The notes: a model not told the origin generated them from the sequence alone. Counted from the first letter of the stretch, positions 6,418 to 15,287 are shown. The stretch is 64,000 bases of DNA from Arthrobacter oryzae (GCF_030718995.1 NZ_CP132204.1:2604001-2668000), one strand, 5' to 3'. Numbers and translations are program-made.

Positions 6418-8907
6418 ATGGATATGTTGTTTGACCCGTATGCTGACGGACCGTTCAAGGCTGCCCCGCAAGCGGCAGCGCTCACCAAGTCGCGCCCGGG
6501 GGACGCACAAAATCCGGCAGGCTACGGCAGCGGAGGGCCGGAATCCGAAGACCACCGGCGTCCGAAGCTGCCCGGCGCGGACGAACTCCTGCAGGGCCTC
6601 AACCCGCAGCAGGAAGAGGCAGTCAAGCACGCCGGCAGCGCGCTGCTTATCGTCGCCGGAGCCGGATCAGGCAAGACACGCGTGCTCAGCAACCGGATCG
6701 CCTACCTCATCGCCACCCGACGTGCCCATCACGGTGAGATCCTGGCCATCACCTTCACCAACAAGGCCGCTGCGGAAATGCGGGAACGCATCGAGGCCCT
6801 CGTCGGGGGCCGGGCCAAGATCATGTGGATCTCCACTTTCCACTCGTCGTGCGTGCGCATCCTGCGGCAGGAAGCGGCCAACGTCGGGCTGAAGTCCAAC
6901 TTCTCCATCTACGATTCGGCGGACTCCCTGCGGCTGGTCACCCAGGTGTCCAAGAGCCTGGACCTGGACCCCAAGAAGTTCGCGCCCAAGGCCATCCAGC
7001 ACAAGATCTCGGCGCTCAAGAACGAGCTCATCGACGCCGATTCCTATGCCTTGTCCGCCAACCACAACGATCCCTTCGAATCCGCCGTGGCCGACGTCTT
7101 CAAGGGCTACACCCAGCGGCTGCGCCAGGCCAACGCCATGGACTTCGACGACCTCATTGCCGAGACCGTGTACATGTTCCGGGCCTTTCCCGCGCTCGCC
7201 GAGTCCTACCGCCGGCGCTTCCGGCACGTCCTGGTGGACGAATACCAGGACACCAACCACGCCCAGTACGCGCTGGTCCGCGAAATCGTGGGCGAAGGCC
7301 CCGGGGCGTCCGAACTCACTGTGGTGGGTGACTCGGACCAGTCCATCTATGCCTTCCGCGGCGCGGACATCCGGAACATCGTGGAATTCGAAAAGGACTA
7401 CCCCGAGGCGCGCACCATCAAGCTGGAGCAGAACTACCGCTCCACCCAGAACATCCTTTCGGCCGCCAACTCGGTGATCTCCCGCAACCCCAACCGCCCG
7501 GAGAAGCGGCTGTGGACGGCCGAGGGCGAAGGCCACAAGATCATCGGCTACGTGGGCGAGAACGAACACGACGAAGCGCAGTTCATCGCCAAGGAAATCG
7601 ACCGGCTCCAGGACGAGGACAACCTCCGCCCCGGTGACGTCGCCATCTTCTACCGCACCAACGCGCAGTCCCGTTCCATCGAAGACGTGCTGGTGCGCGT
7701 CGGGCTGCCGTACAAAGTGGTGGGCGGCACGCGCTTCTACGAGCGCAAGGAAATCAAGGACGCCCTCGCGTACTTGCGTGTTCTGGTCAACCCTGACGAT
7801 GACGTCAATCTGCGCCGGGTGCTCAACGAACCCAAGCGCGGCATCGGCGACCGCGCCGAAGGCGCCGTGGCAGCACTGGCAGAGCGCGAACGGACGTCGT
7901 TCATGGCCGCCGCCCGCCGCGCCGACCAGGCCCCCGGCATGGCCACCCGCTCAGTCAACGCAGTTCTCGGATTCGTGAAACTCCTCGACGACCTCGCCGA
8001 AGTGGCCAGCGGCTCGGGGGCGGCCGCCGCCCTGGAAGCCGTCCTCGAGCAGACCGGCTACCTGGCCGGCCTGCGGTCCAGCACCGATCCCCAGGACGAG
8101 TCCCGGGTGGAGAACCTTGCGGAACTCGTCGCCGTCGTCCGCGAATACGAACAGGAGAACCCCGAAGGCTCCCTGGGCGCCTTCCTGGAACAGGTGTCGC
8201 TGGTGGCTGACGCCGACCAGATCCCGGACGCCCCGGGCGCGGATATCGACGCCGCTGTGGCGGAAGCCAAACGGCTGGGCGTCGTGACGCTGATGACCCT
8301 CCACACCGCCAAGGGGCTGGAGTTCCCGGTGGTGTTCCTCACCGGCATGGAGCACGGCCTCTTCCCGCACCAGCGTTCGGCCACCGACCCCAAGGAGCTC
8401 GCGGAGGAACGCCGGCTGGCCTATGTGGGGCTCACCCGTGCCCGGAAGCGCCTTTACGTCACCCGTTCGGAAGTCCGCAGCATGTGGGGCCAGAGCCAGT
8501 ACAACCCGGCCAGCCAGTTCATCGAGGAAATTCCGGCCGAGCTGGTGGAATGGCGGCGCGAAGGAACCAGCCGGCAGGTGGGCGGCTGGGGGAGCGGTGC
8601 TTCCATCGGGTCCAGCCGCTACGGCGGTTCGTTCTGGGGCGCGGGCACCGCCCGCGGCAACGCGCCGAGCCCGTCGGCAGGCTTCAACGCCGATGTGCCC
8701 GCCGCCGTCGCGAAGAACCGCGTCCAGCCGCAAAAGGAAGTAGTGGCCGTCAGCGTGGGGGACAAGGTCAACCACACGAGCTTCGGGAACGGCACGGTCC
8801 TGGCCGTTGAAGGCGCAGGGGACAAGACCGTGGCCAAGGTGAAGTTCAGCGTCGGCGAAAAGAGGCTCCTGCTGCGGTACGCGCCGCTGACCAAGATCGA
8901 TGCGTAG
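6418..8907 (+). CDS. pcrA: ATP-dependent DNA helicase PcrA/UvrD
   Basis: 829 residues, superfamily 1A helicase. Motif I AGAGSGKTRVL lies near residue 80, motif Ia ITFTNKAAAEM near 110, motif II VDEYQDTNHAQY near 271, motif III GDSDQSIYAFRGA near 303, motif IV YRSTQNI, and motifs V/VI TLHTAKGLEFPVVFL and YVGLTRARKRLYV. The C-terminal ~50 residues (VGDKVNHTSFGNGTVLAVEG onward) form the small Tudor-like domain that binds RNA polymerase in PcrA/UvrD1. The protein unwinds DNA 3' to 5' in excision repair and conflict resolution. An N-terminal ~55-residue low-complexity extension precedes the helicase core, as is common in actinobacteria. Monocistronic. Confidence 0.96.
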   Translation: MDMLFDPYADGPFKAAPQAAALTKSRPGDAQNPAGYGSGGPESEDHRRPKLPGADELLQGLNPQQEEAVKHAGSALLIVAGAGSGKTRVLSNRIAYLIATRRAHHGEILAITFTNKAAAEMRERIEALVGGRAKIMWISTFHSSCVRILRQEAANVGLKSNFSIYDSADSLRLVTQVSKSLDLDPKKFAPKAIQHKISALKNELIDADSYALSANHNDPFESAVADVFKGYTQRLRQANAMDFDDLIAETVYMFRAFPALAESYRRRFRHVLVDEYQDTNHAQYALVREIVGEGPGASELTVVGDSDQSIYAFRGADIRNIVEFEKDYPEARTIKLEQNYRSTQNILSAANSVISRNPNRPEKRLWTAEGEGHKIIGYVGENEHDEAQFIAKEIDRLQDEDNLRPGDVAIFYRTNAQSRSIEDVLVRVGLPYKVVGGTRFYERKEIKDALAYLRVLVNPDDDVNLRRVLNEPKRGIGDRAEGAVAALAERERTSFMAAARRADQAPGMATRSVNAVLGFVKLLDDLAEVASGSGAAAALEAVLEQTGYLAGLRSSTDPQDESRVENLAELVAVVREYEQENPEGSLGAFLEQVSLVADADQIPDAPGADIDAAVAEAKRLGVVTLMTLHTAKGLEFPVVFLTGMEHGLFPHQRSATDPKELAEERRLAYVGLTRARKRLYVTRSEVRSMWGQSQYNPASQFIEEIPAELVEWRREGTSRQVGGWGSGASIGSSRYGGSFWGAGTARGNAPSPSAGFNADVPAAVAKNRVQPQKEVVAVSVGDKVNHTSFGNGTVLAVEGAGDKTVAKVKFSVGEKRLLLRYAPLTKIDA

Positions 8908-8917
8908 CGCCGACAGG

Positions 8918-8923
8918 CATAAT
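8918..8923 (+). promoter_or_regulatory. -10 box of a probable leaderless promoter
   Basis: CATAAT lies 7 nt before the ATG at 8931. It would overlap the alternative ATG at 8922, so it favours 8931 as the start of the lipoprotein gene. Confidence 0.5.
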
Positions 8924-8930
8924 GGAGCCC

Positions 8931-9629
8931 ATGCGACGGACTGTACCGGGGATCCTGGCCGCCCTCATCCTGCTGGCCTGCACGGCGTGCACCATCACCC
9001 AGGAGGACCCGGACTACGTTCCGCCGCCGCCGCTCCCCGCGCTGGAGCAGCTCGAACAGGCTCCCGTGACGGACGCCACCCGGTTCTCTGCGGGGGACGG
9101 CGTCCTCAGCTTCGTCACTGCCGATCACAGCGCCGTCTGCTCGCTGACCTCGGCGCGCGGCGAGCACCTCAACCTGCCGTACGAGCAGAACGCCTACAGC
9201 GACGCTGCCAACAACAAGCTTGCGATCGTCCCCGTGGCACACTGCGAGCTGGCCGTGTATCCCAAACCCGAGGCTGCGGACGTCACGGACGACTGTGCCG
9301 GCACTGGCCTGGGCTACCTTGGCGGCGTCGCGCTGCTCACGCCGGACAAGGCCGGCTACGGCGAGTGCCGCTCCGGCGTCACGCAAATGGAAGCTGAATT
9401 CGGGCCCAAGGGCAGCAGGAACGGGCCGGTTGCCGGGCTGCCCGTGCTGGAGGAGGGACAGAACCTCGAACGCAACGGCCTGCGCTGCTCGGCGTACAAC
9501 GGCGGAGTGGCCTGCGGAAACGTGTCTGCGGGGGTTGGCTTCTTCGTTTCGCGGGACCGTTACGAACTAATTTCCGACGGCGGCAAAAAGACCGCAGGGA
9601 CGCCCTCAGGGGCGCCAAAAACCCCGTAA
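8931..9629 (+). CDS. Hypothetical lipoprotein
   Basis: 232 residues from the ATG at 8931, giving a typical signal peptide: MRR, a hydrophobic stretch, and the lipobox LLAC (first Cys), so the mature protein is probably lipid-anchored outside the membrane. After a proline-rich spacer there are about seven cysteines in a ~170-residue domain with motifs FSAGDGVLSFVT and AVCSLTSARGEHLNLPYEQN. No family is recognised. An ATG at 8922 is in frame, but a -10-like box overlaps it. A weak hairpin with A and T tracts sits over its stop codon. Confidence 0.75.
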   Translation: MRRTVPGILAALILLACTACTITQEDPDYVPPPPLPALEQLEQAPVTDATRFSAGDGVLSFVTADHSAVCSLTSARGEHLNLPYEQNAYSDAANNKLAIVPVAHCELAVYPKPEAADVTDDCAGTGLGYLGGVALLTPDKAGYGECRSGVTQMEAEFGPKGSRNGPVAGLPVLEEGQNLERNGLRCSAYNGGVACGNVSAGVGFFVSRDRYELISDGGKKTAGTPSGAPKTP

Positions 9630-9642
9630 TCTAGCGGTTTTT
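9617..9642 (+). terminator. Weak terminator over the lipoprotein stop codon
   Basis: AAAAACC and GGTTTTT face each other across 12 nt, with the T tract downstream. The stem is short and includes the stop codon, so confidence is low. In the rest of 9630-9853, ahead of sucC, I see no clear promoter. Confidence 0.35.
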
Positions 9643-9853
9643 CTACGCTTCATAGAATAGTGTCCTTACTCACATAACGGGTACTCTGGAACGGGCCGGT
9701 CCGCAGGAAGGACTAGAGTTCCCAAAGGAGCATTGCGCCGTGTGGCTCGTTTCCAAGCCTGTCGCAGGGTGCGTTTATTCCGCAGCCCGGTAACCGCGAT
9801 TACGTGGGGTCCGGCTGTACAGAAACTACTTCGACGTAGAAGGACACTAAACC

Positions 9854-11023
9854 GTGGACCTGTTTGAATATCAGGCGCGCGATATGTTCGAGGCGCACGG
9901 TGTACCCGTGCTTGCTGGCATCGTGGCGCACACCCCTGAAGAAGCAAAGGCAGCTGCCGAGAAGATCGGCGGCGTAACTGTCGTCAAGGCACAGGTTAAG
10001 GTCGGTGGCCGCGGAAAGGCCGGCGGCGTTAAGGTCGCAAAGACCGCCGATGAGGCGCTGGAGCACTCCACCAACATCCTGGGCATGGACATCAAGGGCC
10101 ACACGGTCAACAAGGTCATGATTGCCCAGGGCGCGGACATTGCCGAGGAATACTACTTCTCCGTCCTTCTGGACCGGGCCAACCGCAACTACCTGGCCAT
10201 GTGCTCGGTTGAAGGCGGCATGGAAATCGAACAGCTCGCCGTCGAACGCCCCGACGCCCTGGCCAAGGTTGCCATCGATCCCGCAGTGGGCATCGACCAG
10301 GCCAAGGCTGACGAAATCGTTGCAGCCGCAGGCTTCGCTGAGGAACTGCGCGGCAAAGTCGCCGCCGTGATCCTCAAGCTCTGGGACGTTTTCAAGAAGG
10401 AGGACGCCACCCTCGTGGAGGTCAACCCGCTGGTCAAGACCGGCGCGGGCGACATCGTGGCCCTTGACGGCAAGGTCTCGCTGGACGAGAACGCCGAGTT
10501 CCGCCACGCCAAGCACGCCCTCTTGGAGGACAAGGACGCTGCAGATCCGCTCGAGGCCAAGGCCAAGGCGCAGGACCTGAACTACGTCAAGCTGGACGGC
10601 GAAGTGGGCATTATCGGCAACGGTGCCGGCCTTGTGATGTCCACGCTGGACGTTGTTGCCTACGCAGGTGAAAACCACGGCAACGTCAAGCCCGCCAACT
10701 TCCTGGACATCGGCGGCGGAGCCTCCGCCGAGGTCATGGCAGCCGGCCTCGACGTCATCCTGGGCGACGAGCAGGTCAAGTCCGTGTTCGTGAACGTCTT
10801 CGGCGGAATCACCGCCTGTGACGCCGTGGCCAAGGGCATCGTCGGAGCACTGGCCGAGCTGGGCCACTCCGCGAACAAGCCGCTGGTCGTCCGCCTCGAC
10901 GGCAACAACGTCGAGGAAGGCCGCCGCATCCTGGCCGAGGCCAACCACCCGCTGGTTACCCTGGCCGCCACCATGGACGAGGGCGCCGACAAGGCCGCCG
11001 AGCTCGCCAACGCAGCTAAGTAA
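9854..11023 (+). CDS. sucC: Succinyl-CoA synthetase subunit beta
   Basis: 389 residues, the standard length. The N-terminus [19 protein letters not shown] and the ATP-grasp region ([20 protein letters not shown]) are diagnostic, followed by the CoA-ligase flavodoxin-like domain with [14 protein letters not shown] and [12 protein letters not shown]. With SucD it forms the TCA-cycle enzyme converting succinyl-CoA plus ADP (or GDP) and phosphate to succinate and ATP (GTP). GTG start with AAGGA 10 nt upstream. It is 11 bp from sucD, and the pair forms a two-gene operon closed by the terminator at 11970. Nucleotide specificity cannot be assigned by eye. Confidence 0.97.
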   Translation: MDLFEYQARDMFEAHGVPVLAGIVAHTPEEAKAAAEKIGGVTVVKAQVKVGGRGKAGGVKVAKTADEALEHSTNILGMDIKGHTVNKVMIAQGADIAEEYYFSVLLDRANRNYLAMCSVEGGMEIEQLAVERPDALAKVAIDPAVGIDQAKADEIVAAAGFAEELRGKVAAVILKLWDVFKKEDATLVEVNPLVKTGAGDIVALDGKVSLDENAEFRHAKHALLEDKDAADPLEAKAKAQDLNYVKLDGEVGIIGNGAGLVMSTLDVVAYAGENHGNVKPANFLDIGGGASAEVMAAGLDVILGDEQVKSVFVNVFGGITACDAVAKGIVGALAELGHSANKPLVVRLDGNNVEEGRRILAEANHPLVTLAATMDEGADKAAELANAAK

Positions 11024-11034
11024 AGGGACGCACC

Positions 11035-11937
11035 ATGTCTATCTATCTGAACAAGGACTCCAAGGTCATCGTCCAGGGCATCACCGGCGGCGAAGGCACC
11101 AAGCACACCGCCCTGATGCTCAAGGCCGGCACCAACATTGTGGGCGGCGTCAACGCCCGCAAGGCCGGCACTACGGTCCTGCACGGCGATGCTGAAATCA
11201 ACGTTTACGGCACCGTCAAGGAAGCCATGGCCGAGACCGGCGCCGACGTCTCGATCGTCTTCGTCCCCCCGGCATTCACCAAGAACGCCGTCGTAGAAGC
11301 CATTGAGGCCGGCATCGGCCTGGTCGTTGTCATCACCGAAGGCGTGCCGGTCCAGGACTCCGCCGAGTTCTGGGCACTGGCCCAGGCCACGGTCGACGCC
11401 GACGGCAAGCAGGTCACCCGCATCATCGGGCCGAACTGCCCCGGCATCATCACCCCGGGCGAGGCACTGGTGGGCATTACCCCGAACAACATCACGGGCA
11501 AGGGCCCCATCGGCCTGGTGTCCAAGTCCGGTACCTTGACCTACCAGATGATGTACGAACTGCGCGACCTGGGCTTCTCCACCGCCATCGGCATTGGCGG
11601 CGACCCCGTCATCGGCACCACGCACATTGATGCGCTCGAAGCCTTCGAGGCCGACCCCGAAACCAAGGCGATCGTCATGATCGGCGAAATCGGCGGCGAC
11701 GCCGAAGAGCGTGCCGCTGATTACATCAAGGCACACGTCACCAAGCCGGTTGTCGGCTACGTGGCAGGCTTCACCGCTCCGGAAGGCAAGACCATGGGCC
11801 ACGCAGGCGCCATCGTTTCCGGTTCCGCGGGCACCGCCCAGGCCAAGAAGGAAGCCCTCGAGGCTGCCGGCGTCAAGGTCGGCAAGACCCCGTCCGAGAC
11901 CGCCAAGCTCCTGCGCGAAGTCTACGCAGCACTGTAG
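11035..11937 (+). CDS. sucD: Succinyl-CoA synthetase subunit alpha
   Basis: 300 residues, full length. The CoA-binding Rossmann domain ([19 protein letters not shown]) comes first; the ligase domain carries the phosphohistidine in [12 protein letters not shown] (His ~256) that relays phosphate between succinyl phosphate and the nucleotide bound in SucC. Start ATG with GGGACGCACC just upstream; 11 bp behind sucC. The operon is followed by a strong hairpin terminator. Confidence 0.97.
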   Translation: MSIYLNKDSKVIVQGITGGEGTKHTALMLKAGTNIVGGVNARKAGTTVLHGDAEINVYGTVKEAMAETGADVSIVFVPPAFTKNAVVEAIEAGIGLVVVITEGVPVQDSAEFWALAQATVDADGKQVTRIIGPNCPGIITPGEALVGITPNNITGKGPIGLVSKSGTLTYQMMYELRDLGFSTAIGIGGDPVIGTTHIDALEAFEADPETKAIVMIGEIGGDAEERAADYIKAHVTKPVVGYVAGFTAPEGKTMGHAGAIVSGSAGTAQAKKEALEAAGVKVGKTPSETAKLLREVYAAL

Positions 11938-11969
11938 GTCCTGCCCCTAAGGCTAGAACTGCACACAGT

Positions 11970-12023
11970 ACGACGGCGTCCGGCCGCCTTCCCCAGTGAA
12001 GGTGACCGGACGCCGTCGTTCTT
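11970..12023 (+). terminator. Intrinsic terminator of sucCD
   Basis: A perfect 14-bp stem (ACGACGGCGTCCGG, 11970-11983, with its complement at 12006-12019), a loop that can itself pair CCTT/AAGG, then TTCTTT. It lies between convergent units and could also end transcription from the AHSA1 side. Confidence 0.85.
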
Positions 12024-12057
12024 TAACCCGCAGTTCCCGGCCGCCCACCTCCGGGGC

Positions 12058-12114
12058 AGCGCGAGCGGACAGTTGCGGCCCCGGGCGGAGGGGCCCGAAG
12101 TGTCCGTTCGCGCT
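12058..12114. repeat. Dispersed palindromic element, copy 1
   Basis: Arms of 25 nt (12058-12082 and 12090-12114), imperfect at four positions, with a 7-nt loop. The core GCGGACAGTTG is shared with the perfect copy at 52154-52210. The right arm runs into the stop codon of the AHSA1-like gene (TAG, minus strand). No T tract follows, so it is a repeat element rather than a simple terminator. Confidence 0.8.
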
Positions 12115-12586
12115 ATGTGGCGAGGAGTTCGTCCAGCTGCTCGTAGCCGGCGGCAATGCCCGCTTCCATGCCGTCGGCGAGGAACTTCGCACGGGCCTCG
12201 ACGCTGGGGTACACGGACCTGCCGGTGAGTTTGGAGCGGCCGCCCGGGAGGTCTTCGAACGTAGCGAATTCCAGGGTGACCACATCAGGGTATCCCTCGT
12301 ACTCGAAGGTCTGCAGCACGAAAGTATTCTCGCGGACCGTGTGGAAGACTCCGCGGAACGCGTGCTGGCGGCCGTCCCTGCCCTCCTGGACGAAGCGGTA
12401 CATGCCGCCGGGACGGCAGTCGAACTCGTCAATCCGCGTGCTCAGTTCCCGCGGCCCGATCCACTGCCGGAAAACTTCCGGATCGGAGTGGGCCCGGAAG
12501 ACCGCTGCCGCCGGGGAATCAAACTCCCGTTCGGAGTCCACATAGGGCGCATTCTCCGGGGCCACCAGTTTCAGTGCGTTGCTCAT
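12113..12586 (-). CDS. SRPBCC / AHSA1-like domain protein (copy 2)
   Basis: 157 residues, a single START-like SRPBCC domain of the activator-of-Hsp90 type: REFDSPAAAVFRAHSDPEVFRQWIGP at the start, FRGVFHTVRENTFVLQTFEYEG in the middle, and the C-terminal helix MEAGIAAGYEQLDELL. Such proteins bind hydrophobic ligands; the activity here is unknown. The ATG at 12586 has GGAAAGG 7 nt upstream and overlaps the stop of the preceding paralogue by 4 nt. The two are tandem duplicates in an operon under an ArsR regulator. Confidence 0.85.
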   Translation of the reverse strand: MSNALKLVAPENAPYVDSEREFDSPAAAVFRAHSDPEVFRQWIGPRELSTRIDEFDCRPGGMYRFVQEGRDGRQHAFRGVFHTVRENTFVLQTFEYEGYPDVVTLEFATFEDLPGGRSKLTGRSVYPSVEARAKFLADGMEAGIAAGYEQLDELLAT

Positions 12587-13125
12587 GCCGTGACCTTTCC
12601 GGCATCCGGCTGGCCGGTGGTGGACGTGCCCGCGGCGGACGTGCCCGTGGCGGCGCCGCCGAGGAGCTCGTCGAGACGCTCGTAGCCCTCCGTGATGCCG
12701 CCCTCCATGCCGGACTGCGCCATGCCGTCGCGGGCCTCCTGGCTGGGGTAGACGGAGTGGCCCGTCAGCCGGCACCGTCCGCCGCCGAGGTCCTCAAACG
12801 TCATGTACTCCAGGCTGACCACGTCCGGGTAGCCGCCGAATTCGAACGTTTGGATGGCGAACTCGTTTTCGCGCACGGTGTGGAAGACACCGCTGAATTC
12901 GTAGGCCACGCCGTCGGGCCCCGTGTGCAGGTAGCTGTAGCTGCCGCCGGTGCGGAAGTCGTAGTGGTCGATGTCCATCTTGAGTCCCCGGGGGCCGAGC
13001 CACTGGACAATCAGGTCCGGCTCCTTGTGGGCGCGGAACACGTCCGCTACGGGAAAATCGAACTCGCGCTGATAGTCGATGAAGGGCTGCCCCTCCGGAA
13101 CAGTGAGTTTCAGGGAATTGCTCAT
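12583..13125 (-). CDS. SRPBCC / AHSA1-like domain protein (copy 1)
   Basis: 180 residues. The same fold and landmarks as its downstream neighbour (VADVFRAHKEPDLIVQWLGPRGL, FSGVFHTVRENEFAIQTFEFGG, MEGGITEGYERLDELL), plus a ~25-residue low-complexity Gly/Thr/Ala tail the paralogue lacks. Two ATGs stand in a row; the second (13125) is chosen because it gives the MSNxLKL start of the paralogue and sits 6 nt after AAAGGA. It overlaps the ArsR stop by one base. This set (ArsR, then AHSA1-like genes) is a common arrangement in actinobacteria; ligand unknown. Confidence 0.85.
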   Translation of the reverse strand: MSNSLKLTVPEGQPFIDYQREFDFPVADVFRAHKEPDLIVQWLGPRGLKMDIDHYDFRTGGSYSYLHTGPDGVAYEFSGVFHTVRENEFAIQTFEFGGYPDVVSLEYMTFEDLGGGRCRLTGHSVYPSQEARDGMAQSGMEGGITEGYERLDELLGGAATGTSAAGTSTTGQPDAGKVTA

Positions 13126-13484
13126 CATGATTCCTTTACCTGCGGGCCGCGTTCCGCGGCTGTGGAACGAAGCACGGCGTCAAGGCTGCGGAACTGCCCC
13201 TCGCGGACCAACCGGTACTGGTCGATCCATGCGGTGAGTGCCTCCAGCCGTGCGGGGTTCAGGTGGACGGGCCTGCGCTGGGCATCACGCGTTCGGGTGA
13301 CCAGTTGTGCCTGCTCGAGGACCTGGATGTGCTTCGAGACCGCCTGCTTGGTGATCGCGAAGGGTTCCGCCAACTCGTTGACGGTGGCCGGGCCCCGGCT
13401 GAGCCGGGCGATGATGCGGCGGCGGACAGGATCGGCAAGGGCCAGGAAGGCTGCGTCGAGCAGTCCGTCGTCGCCGGTGTCCAT
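13125..13484 (-). CDS. ArsR-family transcriptional regulator
   Basis: 119 residues with one winged helix-turn-helix: ALADPVRRRIIARLSRGPATVNELAEPFAITKQAVSKHIQVLEQ, recognition helix near residues 44-58. The metal-binding ELCVCD motif of classic ArsR/SmtB sensors is absent, so it belongs to the non-metal branch often paired with AHSA1 genes. Start: the ATG at 13484, rather than the TTG three codons upstream. It heads the minus-strand operon, and a symmetrical AT-rich sequence ~50 bp upstream is its likely operator. Confidence 0.88.
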   Translation of the reverse strand: MDTGDDGLLDAAFLALADPVRRRIIARLSRGPATVNELAEPFAITKQAVSKHIQVLEQAQLVTRTRDAQRRPVHLNPARLEALTAWIDQYRLVREGQFRSLDAVLRSTAAERGPQVKES

Positions 13485-13534
13485 GGCCTGCAATCACCCC
13501 GTCCCGCCGTTACCCGTCAAAGAATCCGTGTAAT

Positions 13535-13564
13535 CAATCAATTGCTTTATCAACCTGTTGATTG
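13535..13564. promoter_or_regulatory. Inverted repeat, probable operator of the ArsR operon
   Basis: CAATCAA (13535-13541) and TTGATTG (13558-13564) form a perfect 7+7 inverted repeat with a 16-nt AT-rich centre, in otherwise GC-rich DNA between the ArsR operon and the tautomerase gene. Position and symmetry suit a regulator dimer; autoregulation by the ArsR protein is inferred. Confidence 0.5.
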
Positions 13565-13615
13565 TTTAAGGCTACGCCTCGAAGCCGGCCGCGGCAAGAG
13601 GGGGCCTCTGATGCC

Positions 13616-13654
13616 TTGCACTGAAACTACATACTTTGTTAGTATGTCAGGACA
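13616..13654 (+). promoter_or_regulatory. Promoter with IolR-like operator (tautomerase gene)
   Basis: TTGCAC (13616-13621), 18 bp, TAGTAT (13640-13645), followed directly by TGTCAGGACA (13645-13654). ACATAC and GTATGT (13629-13647) also form an inverted repeat here. The 16-mer ATGTCAGGACAAACTA is identical to the one in front of the ABC importer at 26172. Confidence 0.6.
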
Positions 13655-13673
13655 AACTACTTTAGGAGCTACG

Positions 13674-14078
13674 GTGCCGCTGGTACGAATTGATGTCAAT
13701 CAGGGGCGCAGCCCCGAGGATCTGCGCCGAATCAGCCAGGGGATCCACGATGCGATCCTGGCCGAGTACGGCATTCCAGAGCGCGACTACTTCCACGTCC
13801 TCACCGAGCACCCCCGCGGGCAGATCTTTGCCCAGGATGCGGGGCTCGGCTTTGAGCGCACGCCCGATGTCGTGATGATCCAGATCTTTACCCAGAGTGG
13901 CCGGACCCAGGAGGCAAAGCAGGCCCTCTTTGCCGCAATCGCCGGGAAGCTGGCGGACCAGGGAGTGGCCGGCGAGGACGTGTTCATCGGCTATGTGGAA
14001 AACAGTGCCGGCGACTGGTCGTTCGGCTTCGGACGGGCCCAGTACGTCACCGGCGAGCTGGCTGTGCCGCGGAAATAG
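13674..14078 (+). CDS. Tautomerase family protein
   Basis: 134 residues. The start GTG at 13674, with AGGAG 5 nt upstream, leaves a proline directly after the initiator (V/M-P-LVRIDV), the catalytic Pro-1 of the tautomerase superfamily. The rest (GRSPEDLRRISQGIHDAI, VLTEHPRGQIFAQ, VMIQIFTQSGRTQEAKQALFAAIAGKL, EDVFIGYVENSAGDWSFGFG) matches the ~130-residue Tautomerase_2 group. These enzymes interconvert keto and enol forms or act on halogenated acids; the substrate is not known. An IolR-like site overlaps its promoter and the iol operon begins 200 bp downstream, so it may act on an enolic intermediate of inositol breakdown (inference). Confidence 0.88.
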   Translation: MPLVRIDVNQGRSPEDLRRISQGIHDAILAEYGIPERDYFHVLTEHPRGQIFAQDAGLGFERTPDVVMIQIFTQSGRTQEAKQALFAAIAGKLADQGVAGEDVFIGYVENSAGDWSFGFGRAQYVTGELAVPRK

Positions 14079-14147
14079 CACTGCTTCCCGCTCCTGTTGA
14101 GCTGCCCGAAAGGGCTCATTTGAAGCCGCTATGCCAAGTTGTAAATA

Positions 14148-14173
14148 TGTCAGTACAAACCTTTGACAGGACA
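14148..14173 (+). promoter_or_regulatory. Double IolR-like operator in front of iolC
   Basis: TGTCAGTACA (14148-14157) and TGACAGGACA (14164-14173), centres 16 bp apart. The second overlaps TTGACA (14163-14168), the best -35 candidate; the -10 is weak. Binding of a repressor here would block the iol operon. Confidence 0.6.
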
Positions 14174-14285
14174 ATAATTCTAGGGCAAAGTAGTGGTTGT
14201 GGCCCCGCTCACGGGGGCCCGCCAGGAACCGGAGCTCTATCCGTTCAGAGGTACAGAGTTCAAACCAGAAAGGTCCGCGATTACC

Positions 14286-15287
14286 GTGACCCACGAACTG
14301 CTCACGATCGGGCGCATCAGCGTTGATATCTACCCGAACGACATCGGGGTGGACCTGGAGGACGTCACGTCCTTCGGAAAGTACCTCGGCGGATCACCCT
14401 CCAACGTGGCTGTCGCAGCCGCCCGGCACGGCCGCCGGACCGGAGTGATCACACGCACCGGAGCCGACGCCTTCGGAAAATACCTTCACCGCGAACTCCG
14501 GAAATTCAACGTGGACGACACCTTCGTCACGCCGGTGAAGGAATGGCCCACCGCAGTCACGTTCTGCGCGATCAAACCTCCGGAGGACTTCCCGCTCTAC
14601 TTCTACGGACGTTTCCCCACCGCCCCGGACCTGCAGATCAAGGCCGAGGAACTGGACCTCGACGCCATCCGGGACGCACGGATCTTCTGGTCCACTGTCA
14701 CCGGGCTGTGCCAGGAGCCCAGCCGCGAGGCGCACATCAAGGCCCACGAGGCGCGCCCGCACGCCGGCCTCAAGGAAGGCCAGTACACCATCCTTGACCT
14801 TGACTACCGTCCCATGTTCTGGGCATCGGAAGAGGAAGCCCGGGCCCAGGTGGCCAGGATCCTGCCGCATGTCACGGTCGCCATCGGCAACGACAAGGAA
14901 TGCGCCGTCGCAGTGGGGGAGGGAACCCCGGACGAGCAGGCAGACCGGCTCCTGGCCGCCGGCGTCGAGATCGCCGTCGTCAAGCTCGGCCCCGAAGGCG
15001 TCATGGCCAAGACCCGCACCGAGCGTGTGGTGTCCGCCCCCGTTCCGGTGGAGACAGTCAACGGACTCGGCGCCGGCGACTCGTTCGGCGGAGCGTTCTG
15101 CCACGGCTTGCTGTCCGGCTGGAGCCTCGCCGAGGTCCTCGACTACGCGAATGCCGCCGGCGCCATCGTCGCCTCCCGCCTGTCCTGCGCCGACGCCATG
15201 CCGACGCCGGACGAGGTCACCTCGCTGCTGGCTGAACGCGGCCGCCTGGTGCCTGGCCAGTTTGCCACCGAAGGAGCAGCGCTGTGA
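14286..15287 (+). CDS. iolC: 5-dehydro-2-deoxygluconokinase
   Basis: 333 residues, PfkB-family sugar kinase. ELLTIGRISVDIYPNDIGVDLEDV at the N-terminus is characteristic of IolC; GGSPSNVAVAAARHG near residue 38 and NGLGAGDSFGGAF near 257 (catalytic Asp in GAGD) are the two PfkB signatures. It phosphorylates 5-dehydro-2-deoxy-D-gluconate after ring opening by IolD and isomerisation by IolB. GTG start at 14286, chosen because it gives the family N-terminus; the nearest purine-rich stretch (GAAAGG) lies somewhat far, about 12 nt. First gene of the iol operon; its stop overlaps the next start by 4 nt. Confidence 0.92.
   Translation: MTHELLTIGRISVDIYPNDIGVDLEDVTSFGKYLGGSPSNVAVAAARHGRRTGVITRTGADAFGKYLHRELRKFNVDDTFVTPVKEWPTAVTFCAIKPPEDFPLYFYGRFPTAPDLQIKAEELDLDAIRDARIFWSTVTGLCQEPSREAHIKAHEARPHAGLKEGQYTILDLDYRPMFWASEEEARAQVARILPHVTVAIGNDKECAVAVGEGTPDEQADRLLAAGVEIAVVKLGPEGVMAKTRTERVVSAPVPVETVNGLGAGDSFGGAFCHGLLSGWSLAEVLDYANAAGAIVASRLSCADAMPTPDEVTSLLAERGRLVPGQFATEGAAL

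Noticed and set aside
12583..12775. Extended N-terminus of the second AHSA1-like protein to 12775
   Set aside because: The extension is Arg/His-rich and antisense-like, and overlaps the paralogue; ATG 12586 has a good ribosome binding site.
14193..14285. Upstream GTG at 14193 as the iolC start
   Set aside because: It would add 31 residues not found in the kinase family and overlap the promoter and operator region; the GTG at 14286 gives the standard N-terminus.
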